Below are positions 24,514 through 31,829 of a stretch of 31,829 nt of DNA, in pieces. A program made the translations under genes and the position numbers. The notes under the pieces were generated by a model, which did no database searches, was not told the DNA's origin, and worked only from the letters and a program-made list of their open reading frames with translations. The stretch is from Flavobacteriales bacterium (lineage in GTDB: Bacteria; Bacteroidota; Bacteroidia; Flavobacteriales_F; PHOS-HE28), in NCBI GenBank assembly GCA_016703105.1, contig JADJCS010000011.1, positions 1 through 31,829 on the forward strand. The letters run 5' to 3'. Positions within the stretch are counted from its first letter, which is position 1, and each line of letters starts with the position of its first letter.

Positions 24514-26964
24514 ATGACCGAAGCCATCGCCCCCCGCAAAGCCCAGGAACTCGCCCACGCGAATGTGGAGCCGAGCCATTTGCTCTGGGCCATGCTCCAC
24601 GATACATCAGGCTTGAGCGGCACGCTGTCCAGCGCGGGCATCGATCTGCTCTACGCACGCGATTGGGCGGAGACGCGCATGGAAGGTGCGGTGAAGTCCA
24701 AAGGCACACCCACCGAACCAGAGCCAAGCGTCGCTGCGGACGATGTGCTGAAGGAGGCCCGTCGCTTGTCCGTGCGATTCCCCAAGAGTAGCGATACCTC
24801 CGAGAATGCCGCACTGCTTGCGGCGTTGTGTCGGCCTGGGCTCGCCTTTACGAAGGACCAGCTTCAGACCTTCCCCCTAACTGAAAAGATGGTGCTGGAG
24901 ATGTTCGGCACCGCAGTGGAAGAGAGCGGCAAGGCGGCGAACGGTTCGGCGAAGCCAGGCAAGACCGGTAGCGTGCTCGCCACGTATTGCACCGACAAAA
25001 CCGCACAAGCGGAAGCGGGCAAGCTCGATCCCATCCTCGGCCGTGACAAGGAGGTGCGGCAGATGGTGGAGATCCTCGGTCGGCGCACCACGCCGAACGT
25101 GGTCCTGCTCGGCGAGCCCGGTGTGGGCAAATCAGCGTTGGTGGAAGGCTTTGCATTGAACATCGCGCAAGGCAATGTTCCGGAACGGTTGAAGGGTGCT
25201 CGCGTGTTCGAACTGGACATCGGGGCCTTGGTGGCGGGTGCGTCCTATAAAGGAGAGACCGAGGACCGCTTGAAGAAGATCATTAAGGAGGTGCAGCAAT
25301 ACCCCAATGCCATCCTCTTCATCGATGAAGTGCATGTATTGATGGACCCGCAAGGTTCGGCGGGGAAGGGGCTCGCCGATATCCTGAAGCCGGAACTTGC
25401 ACGTGGTGGCCTGACCGTGGTGGCCGCCACTACGAACGAGGAGTACCGCAAGTACATGGAGCGCGATGATGCGTTCGCGCGGCGCTTCGGCGTGGTGCGC
25501 ATCGAGGAACCCGATCCCGATATGGCTGCGCGAATGCTCGAGGCCATCCTTCCGAACTACCAAAAGCACCACAAACTGGGCATAGAGAACGCGGCCATCA
25601 TCGGGGCTGTCGAGTTGGCGAAGCGCTATGTGAAGGACCGCTGTTTGCCCGCTTCCGCAGTGGGCCTGATGGACCAGACCATGAGCGCCGTGCGTTTGTT
25701 GATGGACACCTCGGGAAGTGAATTGGAGAAGTTGGAGAAGGAGTTGGACGGTCTTACAGGCGCAAACCAGCAGGGAGGCGTGGACTTAGCGAAGGAACTG
25801 GACTGGTTCGAACTGCGGATGGGCCGTTCGTTGAGCCCGATCCTACTGGCGATGTTGGAGGAAGGGAAGAAGGAGGAAGCAGCGGATACCCCGCGAGCCG
25901 AGATCCTCAAGGACCGTATTGTGCGTCTCAAGGCCGCTTCCAATGAGAAGCGGGAGAAGGTCTACTACACGGATGTGGTGAGCATCGTGGCGCACAATAC
26001 CGGCATACCGATCGGTCGTTTGCAAAGCGGGGAGCGCGAGCGCCTGCTGAACATGGCCGAAATGCTCGGCCAGCGGGTGATGGGCCAGGACCATGCATTG
26101 AGCACCGTGACCGAAAGCATGATCGATGCACGATCCGGCCTGGCACGGGATGGCAAACCGAAGGGTGCCTTCTTCTTTCTGGGCCCAACGGGGACCGGCA
26201 AAACCGAACTCACCAAGGCGATCGCGGAACAGCTGTTCAATGACGAGAGCGCGTTGCTACGTTTCGATATGAGCGAGTTCAAGGAGGAGCGCGACGTACA
26301 GAAACTCATCGGTACCTCACCCGGCCTCGTAGGTTATGAAGAAGGCGGGCAACTCGTGAACAGTATCCGGCGACAGCCGTACAGCGTGGTGCTCTTCGAC
26401 GAGATCGAGAAGGCCCACCCGAAGATCTTCGACATCTTCTTGCAGATCCTCGGTGAGGGCTTCGTTACCGACAACAAGGGAAACAAGGGCGATTTCTCGA
26501 ATGCGCTCATCGTGTTCACGAGCAACATCGGCGCGCAGGCCATCGCGGCCATCTTCAAGGAAGGTCGTGTTCCCACTACCGATGAACTGAGCGCGATCTT
26601 AGGCAAGTCAGAGGGCTTCCGTCCCGAACTGATCGGCCGCTTCGTGGCCAACGTGGACATCATCCCCTTCGCGCCCATCAGCCGCGAGGCGGTGGGCAAG
26701 ATCTTCGACCACCACTTGCGGAAGGAGATCACCAATGGCTTGCTGAAGATGGGGATCACCTTGGAGATCACTCCGGAAGCGAGGGAGTGTTTGCTGGAGG
26801 AAGGTTACTCGGAGCTGTATGGGGCACGACCGATCCTTGGTGTGATCCGGAACCGGTTGCGGAAGCCAGTGTCAAGGACGCTTGTATCGGGTGGAACTGA
26901 ACAAGGAACCTTGCTCGAAATAGTGCTGGGAACGGAAGGTGAGGTGCAGGTCAAGAAGAGATAG
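24514..26964 (+). CDS. clpV: T6SS sheath-recycling AAA+ unfoldase ClpV (TssH)
   Basis: An HSP100 hexameric ATPase that disassembles the contracted type VI sheath so that it can be reused. The 816-residue product has a Clp-N-like start (ARKAQELAHANVEPSHLLWAMLHD, near residues 8-30), first AAA+ domain with Walker A GEPGVGKSA (200-208) and Walker B ILFIDEVH, a short middle region (ELEKLEKELDGL), and a second AAA+ domain with Walker A GPTGTGKTE (~556-564), Walker B VVLFDEIEKAHP (~625) and sensor-2 GARP. The middle domain is reduced compared with ClpB, which, with two amidase effectors and sheath genes downstream, favours ClpV over ClpB. Both ATPase sites look intact and the frame is clean throughout. 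ClpB is the alternative. Confidence 0.88.
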   Translation: MTEAIAPRKAQELAHANVEPSHLLWAMLHDTSGLSGTLSSAGIDLLYARDWAETRMEGAVKSKGTPTEPEPSVAADDVLKEARRLSVRFPKSSDTSENAALLAALCRPGLAFTKDQLQTFPLTEKMVLEMFGTAVEESGKAANGSAKPGKTGSVLATYCTDKTAQAEAGKLDPILGRDKEVRQMVEILGRRTTPNVVLLGEPGVGKSALVEGFALNIAQGNVPERLKGARVFELDIGALVAGASYKGETEDRLKKIIKEVQQYPNAILFIDEVHVLMDPQGSAGKGLADILKPELARGGLTVVAATTNEEYRKYMERDDAFARRFGVVRIEEPDPDMAARMLEAILPNYQKHHKLGIENAAIIGAVELAKRYVKDRCLPASAVGLMDQTMSAVRLLMDTSGSELEKLEKELDGLTGANQQGGVDLAKELDWFELRMGRSLSPILLAMLEEGKKEEAADTPRAEILKDRIVRLKAASNEKREKVYYTDVVSIVAHNTGIPIGRLQSGERERLLNMAEMLGQRVMGQDHALSTVTESMIDARSGLARDGKPKGAFFFLGPTGTGKTELTKAIAEQLFNDESALLRFDMSEFKEERDVQKLIGTSPGLVGYEEGGQLVNSIRRQPYSVVLFDEIEKAHPKIFDIFLQILGEGFVTDNKGNKGDFSNALIVFTSNIGAQAIAAIFKEGRVPTTDELSAILGKSEGFRPELIGRFVANVDIIPFAPISREAVGKIFDHHLRKEITNGLLKMGITLEITPEARECLLEEGYSELYGARPILGVIRNRLRKPVSRTLVSGGTEQGTLLEIVLGTEGEVQVKKR

Positions 26965-27022
26965 GTGCGAGTCCTTGTTTGGATCCTTACGGCTCTTACT
27001 TTAGACAAGTAAACTACGCACC

Positions 27023-27457
27023 ATGACATTCGAAGACCTTGAACTCGGCTATCCTGAGCAAATCACCACGGCCAACGGGAAGGGTTGTGGTTGGAGCGGA
27101 TTCAAGAACCATTGTTCCATGCGTTTGAGCCAAGCCCTTTGGGCGGCAGGTTTCCCGCTTACATCGGAGGCGTACAAAGATCCACTTTGCGCCCTGAACG
27201 GACATAAACTCGCGACAGGCGCGGAGGCCTTGGCGAAACATTTGGAGAAGAGTTTGGGGTTAGCCGTGAAAGGAGTCTCGAAGGATGATATTAAAGGCAA
27301 GAAAGGGATCGTCTTCTTCAAGGACATCAAAGGGTTCGACAATGGGTCGAGCGGACCCGATAGTGGTGATCATATCGACCTTTGGGATGGTGTCAAGGCT
27401 AAATCGGGTGAGTATTTCTCTGAGGCCAAGAGTGTCTGGTTCTGGGAAGTGAACTGA
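27023..27457 (+). CDS. tae4: T6SS amidase effector, Tae4 family
   Basis: A secreted peptidoglycan amidase delivered into rival cells; the Tae4 family cuts the D-Glu-mDAP bond of the stem peptide. The 144-residue product has the catalytic cysteine C31 in KNHCSMRLSQAL and the catalytic histidine H117 in SGDHIDLWDG, the two hallmark motifs of PF14113. There is no signal peptide, as expected for a T6SS cargo. It lies 58 bases after clpV. A possible -7 box TACTTTAG (26997-27004) lies 18 bases before ATG 27023, so it may have its own promoter. No Tai4-like exported immunity gene follows; the next gene is another amidase. Confidence 0.87.
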   Translation: MTFEDLELGYPEQITTANGKGCGWSGFKNHCSMRLSQALWAAGFPLTSEAYKDPLCALNGHKLATGAEALAKHLEKSLGLAVKGVSKDDIKGKKGIVFFKDIKGFDNGSSGPDSGDHIDLWDGVKAKSGEYFSEAKSVWFWEVN

Positions 27458-27493
27458 CACCTTTGCACTGTGAACGCTTAAAGAAGCAATATC

Positions 27494-27916
27494 ATGAGCC
27501 TAAGTCGGATCATCGAAGCGGCCGAGAACCACTTCAACGCTTACCAAAAGGACTGTAGCGGCTATTTGAAGAAGGTTGCGGGAGACCTTTTCATCGATCT
27601 CCCGAACTACAACGCCAATGGCTTGTACGACTACTTGGCCGGTAGCCCGGAGTGGGAGAACCTCGGCAAAGGACAGGCAGGTATGACCCTGGCCGTTGTA
27701 CGCGCTTTCGAAGGCCTGCTTGTGGTTGCGGCCAAGAAGGAAAGTGGTCATGGCCATGTGGCGATCATCGTTGGTGTTGAGAAGGATGGGACACCACTAG
27801 GTTATTGGGGAAGCATCGCCGGAATAGGCAAGAAGAATGCGAGATTGACCAACTCATGGGCCAAGAAGAAGTTCGCGGATATAAGCTACTATGCTTACTT
27901 GGGCGTGCTGGTTTGA
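27494..27916 (+). CDS. tae1: T6SS amidase effector, Tae1 (Tse1-like) family
   Basis: An NlpC/P60-fold peptidoglycan amidase like Pseudomonas Tse1. In 140 residues the catalytic cysteine is C21 in KDCSGYLKKVA and the catalytic histidine H88 in HGHVAIIVG. Further Tae1 features are LPNYNANGLYDYL, FEGLLVVAA, GYWGSIAGIGKKN and the C-terminal ISYYAYLGV. No signal peptide. It starts 36 bases after tae4; CACCTTTG at 27458-27465 resembles a -7 box (7 of 8). The next 190 bases hold only a hairpin and a promoter-like segment, so no adjacent Tai1-like immunity gene is visible. Its family is reported to cut the same bond as Tae4. Confidence 0.85.
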   Translation: MSLSRIIEAAENHFNAYQKDCSGYLKKVAGDLFIDLPNYNANGLYDYLAGSPEWENLGKGQAGMTLAVVRAFEGLLVVAAKKESGHGHVAIIVGVEKDGTPLGYWGSIAGIGKKNARLTNSWAKKKFADISYYAYLGVLV

Positions 27917-27999
27917 TCGCAATCTGGATCCGTGGAATGTTGGGAATTTGATGAGTTCTTCGCAGCACCCCACTTGACAACGCAGGTCGCCATGACCAA

Positions 28000-28024
28000 C
28001 CGAGGTGGAGATAGCCCACCTTGG
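28000..28024 (+). terminator. Hairpin after the tae1 gene
   Basis: CCGAGGTGG (28000-28008), a 7-base loop, and CCACCTTGG (28016-28024) form a 9-bp stem with one G-T pair. It lies between the effector pair and the first tssB gene. No T-run follows, so terminator function is tentative. Confidence 0.35.
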
Positions 28025-28061
28025 ATCGGCTAGAGATATCGGCGAGATCAACAGCCTATTG

Positions 28062-28090
28062 TTGATATCCAAATCCCTCGTCTATATTAG
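28062..28090 (+). promoter_or_regulatory. Probable promoter of tssB copy 1
   Basis: TTG (28062-28064) and TATATTAG (28083-28090, 7 of 8 bases of TAnnTTTG) are separated by 18 bases, near the usual Bacteroidota spacing, and lie 25 bases before ATG 28115. It would make the sheath genes independent of the effector transcript. Confidence 0.4.
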
Positions 28091-28111
28091 CAGCGACGCA
28101 CCTAAGGATAT

Positions 28112-28156
28112 CCCATGCCCACCTACCACATCGGCGGCCACCCTGTACGGTTGGAC
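28112..28156 (+). repeat. 45-bp exact repeat, tssB copy 1 start (pair with 31466-31510)
   Basis: The three bases before ATG and the first 14 codons are identical to 31466-31510, while the sequence on both sides diverges strongly. It marks shared ancestry or recent gene conversion between sheath genes. Confidence 0.85.
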
Positions 28157-28705
28157 CCGAGCGGTTGGATCGCAAGGGTACCCGGGAACAACTTGCTCTT
28201 CGTGATGAGGCTTACGGATGGGGAGTTGAGTGCGCCGGACATCGCCGAACTGAGGACGGAGAGGGCGGTGTACGATCATTACAAGCCCAGTAGAACGGTA
28301 TGTTTCAGCGATGTCGATGGCACCACTGTGAACGAAGAGTATCGCCTCCATGAGGCCAGTGACTTTGAGTTGAAGGGCTTGGTGGGAGCTAGCCCTCTTC
28401 TGGCTTCCCAAGCGGCGGAGGTAGAGCAACTTGGTGAAATGATCGAAGCGCTGGAGACGAGGGATTTGGTTCGTAAGGTGTTCGCGGATGCCGATTTGTG
28501 GAAGATCTTCCAGCAGGGATTAAGTGTTCTACAGGACGAACTGCGCGGGGCCAAGGGCGAACCGTTGCGGGTAACGAAAGCGAAGACGCTCAAAGGGAAG
28601 GAAGGGCGGACGGGTAAGACGCCCATCGAGTTCACGGTTGAGGGTCTGGAGAAGTTCGGCGGTTATGCGCTATTTGAAGAAGCAATTCCAGGAGTAGAAG
28701 TTTAA
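28115..28705 (+). CDS. tssB: T6SS contractile sheath small subunit TssB, copy 1
   Basis: The small sheath protein (VipA-like) that polymerises with TssC around the Hcp tube. The 196-residue product opens MPTYHIGGHPVRLD and continues IARVPGNNLLFVMRLTDGE, then VCFSDVDGTTVNEEYRLHEASDFELKGLVGASPLLASQ (28300-28410), a TssB block ending in the D-F-E and S-P-L-L motifs, and a helix EVEQLGEMIEALETRDLVRKVF. The C-terminal IWKxx-like part LWKIFQQGLSVLQDELRG is typical of T6SS-iii TssB. The last ~45 residues (VTKAKTLKGKEGRTGKTPIEFTVEGLEKF, split over 28570-28660) extend beyond the usual ~150 and may form a sheath-contact strand. Its first 14 codons are identical in DNA to those of copy 3. A TssC-like gene follows 64 bases later. 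Confidence 0.72.
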   Translation: MPTYHIGGHPVRLDPSGWIARVPGNNLLFVMRLTDGELSAPDIAELRTERAVYDHYKPSRTVCFSDVDGTTVNEEYRLHEASDFELKGLVGASPLLASQAAEVEQLGEMIEALETRDLVRKVFADADLWKIFQQGLSVLQDELRGAKGEPLRVTKAKTLKGKEGRTGKTPIEFTVEGLEKFGGYALFEEAIPGVEV

Positions 28706-28769
28706 ATCCAGCGCGCCCTGCCTTGCGCACGGCTTTCCTTACGGACAATTCAGGACGGACCAGCGCAGC

Positions 28770-29908
28770 GTGCTTTTCGCAACACTGGGGTTGTGGCAAC
28801 AGGTAATGGAAAGGGCTATAAGCTTGGATGGCATGGTGGGTCTCGCCAAAGCACGCTTGTCCAAAGTAGAGCGGGTCTTGCGTGACAACCAAAAGACCGC
28901 TTTGGAAAGCACCAGCGAACTGGCGGAATCCTATATCGCACTTTCCAGGTTTTTCGCAAACGTTCGCGGACAGGGCGATGGCAGGCTGTTCTTCCTCAAC
29001 GCGGGTCGTACCAGCATTGCGGATACAAGAGACGCGACCGTATTCAAAGCCATCGAAAAGTTCCTGCTTGAACGGAACGTGGGCTTTGACCTGAACCATA
29101 GTATCAGTGGCTTGATTTTGCCGGGGAGGATCGGGGGCAAGGAGGTAGTGGGCGCATACAGCCATCTCGCGTACGATCACCTTTGTTGCATCTACACGGA
29201 CTGCTACGCCTTCGACGACTACTGGGATATCAAGGAAGAGTTCGAACATTCGGAGATTGCCAGCTCTGATAAGCAATGCGCAAATGCCGTGATGTCGGCG
29301 GTGTGGATACAGGCGCGCAAGGGTGAGGAAAAGTTGGGCGTGGAACCTGTATATTTTCCAGGGTCGATGCTGATGGCAGCACGACACTACATGTATTGGG
29401 AGAAAGGATCTGATGATCTCGTGGTTCGAAAAGAGGAATGGGCAGGCCATGCCGACGAAGTAGCTGTTGGTCTGCGTAAGTCACAAGTGGAGACCTTATG
29501 CGAGATGGGGCTAGTAGTGGCCCAAAAAGTACGCGGCCGGATGGTCCTATATGGCGACGAGAACTTACATCGTGGTGATCGGCCAGACGGCGGAGATATT
29601 CAACCGTGCTATTGGACGATTGGATCTTAAAGGTCATTTCTAGCTATGCCCTTGCGCGTTCGGGTGAGTTGAACAAGTTCCAGATGCGGGGGGAGGTGCA
29701 CAGGAATATCCAGACCTTCTTCAATGACCTGAAAAGCGCGGGAGTTATCGAACGCCTTATCGAGTTGGATGTGCGTCAGAATATCAAGAGATCGGATGCG
29801 ACGGACATCAATATTGAATATGTTCCCTATGCTTCTGAGCGGAGCTTTTGCATTTGTGGGGAGGCCATTGATGGTTCCGGCAATGGTGTGTGGAATGAGG
29901 GAGGATAG
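28770..29908 (+). CDS. TssC-like sheath protein, one frameshift
   Basis: A probable sheath large-subunit paralogue. From GTG 28770 (ATG 28806 is an alternative) come LRDNQKTALESTSELAESYIALSRFF and GRLFFLNAGR, which parallel the TssC block LES.WRGL.YL....IKVLNA. Then follow ISGLILPGRIGGKEVVGAYSHLAYDH, DYWDIKEEFEHSE, GEEKLGVEPVYFPGSMLMAARHY and VETLCEMGLVVAQKVRGRMVLYGDE, like the L..LGF..L......FGAQ end of TssC. At about 29590 the frame shifts to RYSTVLLDDWILKVISSYAL and FFNDLKSAGVIERLIELDV, ending at 29908; this part corresponds to the TssC/phage-sheath C-terminal handshake domain. About 379 residues when joined. The second copy (29979-31330) shows the same order, which defines the joined frame. 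The start is unsure, and a divergent effector-like role cannot be excluded. Confidence 0.55.
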
Positions 29909-29978
29909 GCGCCGATGTTAGCCAGACTTGACCTGAACCACCCCACCTCGGGAACGACTTTGAAAATTCACTCAGCGA

Positions 29979-31330
29979 ATGTTAACCTCAGCACGCACCG
30001 CTGATCATCCTGATCGGTTGAAGGGCATTCGGGGGCTTTGCGCAGGGTCCTGAGAACAATATGCTCATTGCGCTGAAGCTTACGGATTCAAGTCCAGTTA
30101 GACCCGAGATCGTAGAGTTACAAGCGGAAGAGCCGTATACGATCACTTCACACCCAGCGTGAAGATCATCTTCAAGGATATTGAAGGAGGCCCGGTTGAA
30201 GAGCAGTATAGATTCGACAGTTCAAGCGACTTCGAGTTGGGTGCCTTGGTGGATGCCAGTCCGTTGCTCTCCTCGCTGACCCGCGAGTTGAAAAGTGCAA
30301 CGAAGTCGAGTATGGCGAGGGTGGAGGAAACCCTGAAGCACAATAAGCGGATTGCCCTGGAAAGTACGGCTGAACTGGCGAGAACATATGGCGCACTGGC
30401 CCGATTCTTCGGCACTATCGGGGAGCAAGGAAATGGCAAGTTGTTCTTCTTGAATGCCGGCCACGATGAGCTAGTTGATATGGACCGGAAGACCGCGTGC
30501 GATGCCATGCGTGAGTTCATCCGCGATCGGTTTGACAGCTTCGATCTAAGCTCCAACATTGGCGCATTGGTGTTACCTGGCTTAGTCCTAATCGGTCCAT
30601 GGTTCATGTGTATGGTAACCTCGCGCATGAGAATAATTGTCGGCTCTACATGGACTTCCCGATGTGCGAGTCTTTCGCCGAACTACAGAAGGAGTTCGTT
30701 CGTGAGGGTATGGCAACTAATGACAGGGAATTGGGCAATACGGTAATGATTGCTGCTTGGAGCGTAGGTCGCAAGGGTGAGGAGAAGCTCGGCATAGGTC
30801 CCGTCTACCTCCCAGGGTCCCTATTGTTCGCAGCCAATCAGTATCGGGCTACAGAGTCGGGAGAATTTCCATACTTGGAGGTTGGCGAGGCATTCTGCAC
30901 CTTGGAAGGGACAGGGACGCTGCAAATGGAACTCGATAACGCCGAGATCGAAACACTTTGCAAGATGGGACTCATCGTGGCAGAACGAGTCGATGACAAG
31001 GTAGTGTTCCGGGGCGATCTTAGTCTGTACAATGGGAGTGATATCGAGCGCCGCAAGTACGCCAGCGTCCAACTCGCTGACTGGATCCATAAAGTTCTAA
31101 TAGATCATTGCACATGGGGTTCTGGGCAAGTGTCTTTCATACGGAGAGAAATCCAGAGCTTTATGGTTGATGTACGAGCTGCAGGGTTGATCGAGGAAGT
31201 ATTGGACATGAATGTAAACGGGACGAACCGTGAGACAGGCATCACCGTCCAGTATCTACCCTGCAAGGCCACCCAACCAATTCACGTCACATGTACGGTG
31301 CCTTCTCCGGGGTGGCATTATGCTATGTAA
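29979..31330 (+). pseudogene. TssB-TssC-like fused sheath protein, four frame breaks
   Basis: One coding run in which a TssB N-terminal domain leads straight into a TssC-like protein. In shifting frames: start ATG 29979 (MLTSARTADHPDRLKG), GPENNMLIALKLTD (30050-30090), AVYDHFTPS, then KIIFKDIEGGPVEEQYRFD, FELGALVDASPLLSSL (30159-30290). Without a stop it enters VEETLKHNKRIALESTAELARTYGALARFF and GKLFFLNAGHDE, matching the TssC-like gene upstream. A break near 30585 leads to MVHVYGNLAHENNCRLYMDF, GEEKLGIGPVYLPGS, IETLCKMGLIVAERVDDKVVF, ADWIHKV and AAGLIEEVLDMNV to TAA 31328-31330. The TssB part keeps only ~100 residues. Breaks at about 30045, 30125 and 30585 are consistent with error or decay. 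It is AT-richer than clpV. Confidence 0.5.
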
Positions 31331-31465
31331 AATCGCCCTATTGTTGCCTCAATGCCTTGCCGTGCAATCTGAATTATCGACTTCCTCGTCCCTGGTTGGT
31401 TACTTGGGGCGGCCGTTCGTGTGATTGATTCAAACCACTTACATTGGTCGAAGTAACCAAGCCAA

Positions 31466-31510
31466 CCCATGCCCACCTACCACATCGGCGGCCACCCTGT
31501 ACGGTTGGAC
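31466..31510 (+). repeat. 45-bp exact repeat, tssB copy 3 start (pair with 28112-28156)
   Basis: Identical to 28112-28156 from CCC before the ATG to the codon for Asp14. The fused copy at 29979 lacks it. Confidence 0.85.
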
Positions 31511-31829
31511 GACAGCAGCGACAGCATTCCGAAGATCCCGGAGAACAACATGCTCTTCGCCATGAAGCTTACCGACGAGAAGGCGAGCACGCCGGACGTC
31601 GCCGAACTGAAGAGCGAGAAGCGATGCACGAGCACTGCAAGCCGGAGCAAGAAGGTGCGCTTGAAGGATGCCGACGGTCGCACCGTGGACGAGGAGTACA
31701 AGTTCCGGGACGCGGGCGACTTCGAACTGAACGGACTGGTGGACGCCAGCCCCCTGCTCTCCTCCCTGAAGAGTGAATTGGAGCAATTGCGCGAGATGAT
31801 CGAGGTGCTGGAGACGAACAACCTGGTTC
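31469..31829 (+). CDS. tssB: T6SS sheath small subunit TssB, copy 3, truncated by the window end
   Basis: From ATG 31469 the frame is open to the window end (120 codons). It opens MPTYHIGGHPVRLDD like copy 1, then KIPENNMLFAMKLTDEKAS, PDVAELKSEK, and later VRLKDADGRTVDEEYKFRD, FELNGLVDASPLLSSLKSELEQLREMIEVLETNNLV (31655-31828). Between 31619 and 31655 the in-frame reading (RCTSTASRS) is unlike TssB, whereas the neighbouring frame reads AMHEHCKPEQ, matching copy 1's AVYDHYKPS. A missing G and an extra A therefore cancel out, pointing to base-calling error. It has the most canonical TssB sequence of the three and is probably the working sheath gene, with tssC expected just beyond the window. 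Confidence 0.75.
   Translation, partial: MPTYHIGGHPVRLDDSSDSIPKIPENNMLFAMKLTDEKASTPDVAELKSEKRCTSTASRSKKVRLKDADGRTVDEEYKFRDAGDFELNGLVDASPLLSSLKSELEQLREMIEVLETNNLV

Noticed and set aside
27765..28019. Minus-strand ORF checked as a possible immunity gene for Tae1
   Set aside because: Overlaps the tae1 coding sequence and lacks a signal peptide; composition is that of a shadow frame.
31444..31776. Plus-strand ORF of 110 codons at the window end
   Set aside because: Different frame from TssB; only HEHCKPEQ in it matches TssB because of a cancelling indel pair; the rest is Gly/Arg-rich noise.

Overview
The window looks like Bacteroidota, probably a high-GC member of the Flavobacteriales. The evidence is a type IX secretion (T9SS) C-terminal sorting domain, a DUF5686/carboxypeptidase-regulatory outer-membrane protein, promoter -7 boxes of the TAnnTTTG type, and a type VI secretion module whose sheath genes resemble the Bacteroidota (T6SS-iii) type. 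The exact taxon cannot be fixed from the sequence alone.

Region 1 (1-9.3 kb) is housekeeping and metabolism, but nearly every gene is broken by single-base indels. It holds an M48 lipoprotein peptidase, tRNA-Arg(ACG), the GTPase ychF, a CrtI/CrtD-type carotenoid desaturase (minus strand), then an operon-like run of stand-alone ACP, condensation-type acyltransferase, FAD-dependent oxidoreductase and AMP-forming acyl/aminoacyl ligase. A convergent sulfotransferase closes it. Even ychF and the tRNA carry indels, so I read this as uncorrected sequence error near a contig end, not mass gene decay. Genes with several breaks are typed pseudogene because that is what the given sequence shows.

Region 2 (9.3-17.9 kb) is mostly clean: DUF5686 outer-membrane protein, a small exported protein, CrtZ-like hydroxylase, single-domain response regulator, DUF6855-like protein, a 167-bp MITE-like element, and a T9SS-secreted deiodinase/thioredoxin-fold protein divergent from an iodotyrosine-deiodinase-like flavoprotein. 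A small Pro-rich ORF and a PfpI/DJ-1 family protein follow.

Region 3 (17.97-23.7 kb) is a defence/accessory island. A minus-strand operon encodes a LexA-like S24 repressor, a CD-NTase, a stand-alone E2-like conjugating protein, a second CD-NTase and an S-4TM membrane effector. This is a CBASS of the E2-only (type II short) kind, unusual in having two nucleotidyltransferases and a LexA-type controller. A HigBA-like toxin-antitoxin pair lies upstream. Three copies of a ~100-bp repeat and two copies of a diverged gene tail separate these modules.

Region 4 (24-31.8 kb) is a T6SS module: an unknown small protein, ClpV/TssH, two adjacent peptidoglycan amidase effectors (Tae4 and Tae1 families) without visible immunity genes, then TssB, a TssC-like protein, a TssB-TssC-like fusion (frame-broken) and a third TssB running off the window. 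Effectors, unfoldase and several sheath paralogues together suggest an auxiliary T6SS cluster with a duplicated, diversifying sheath.
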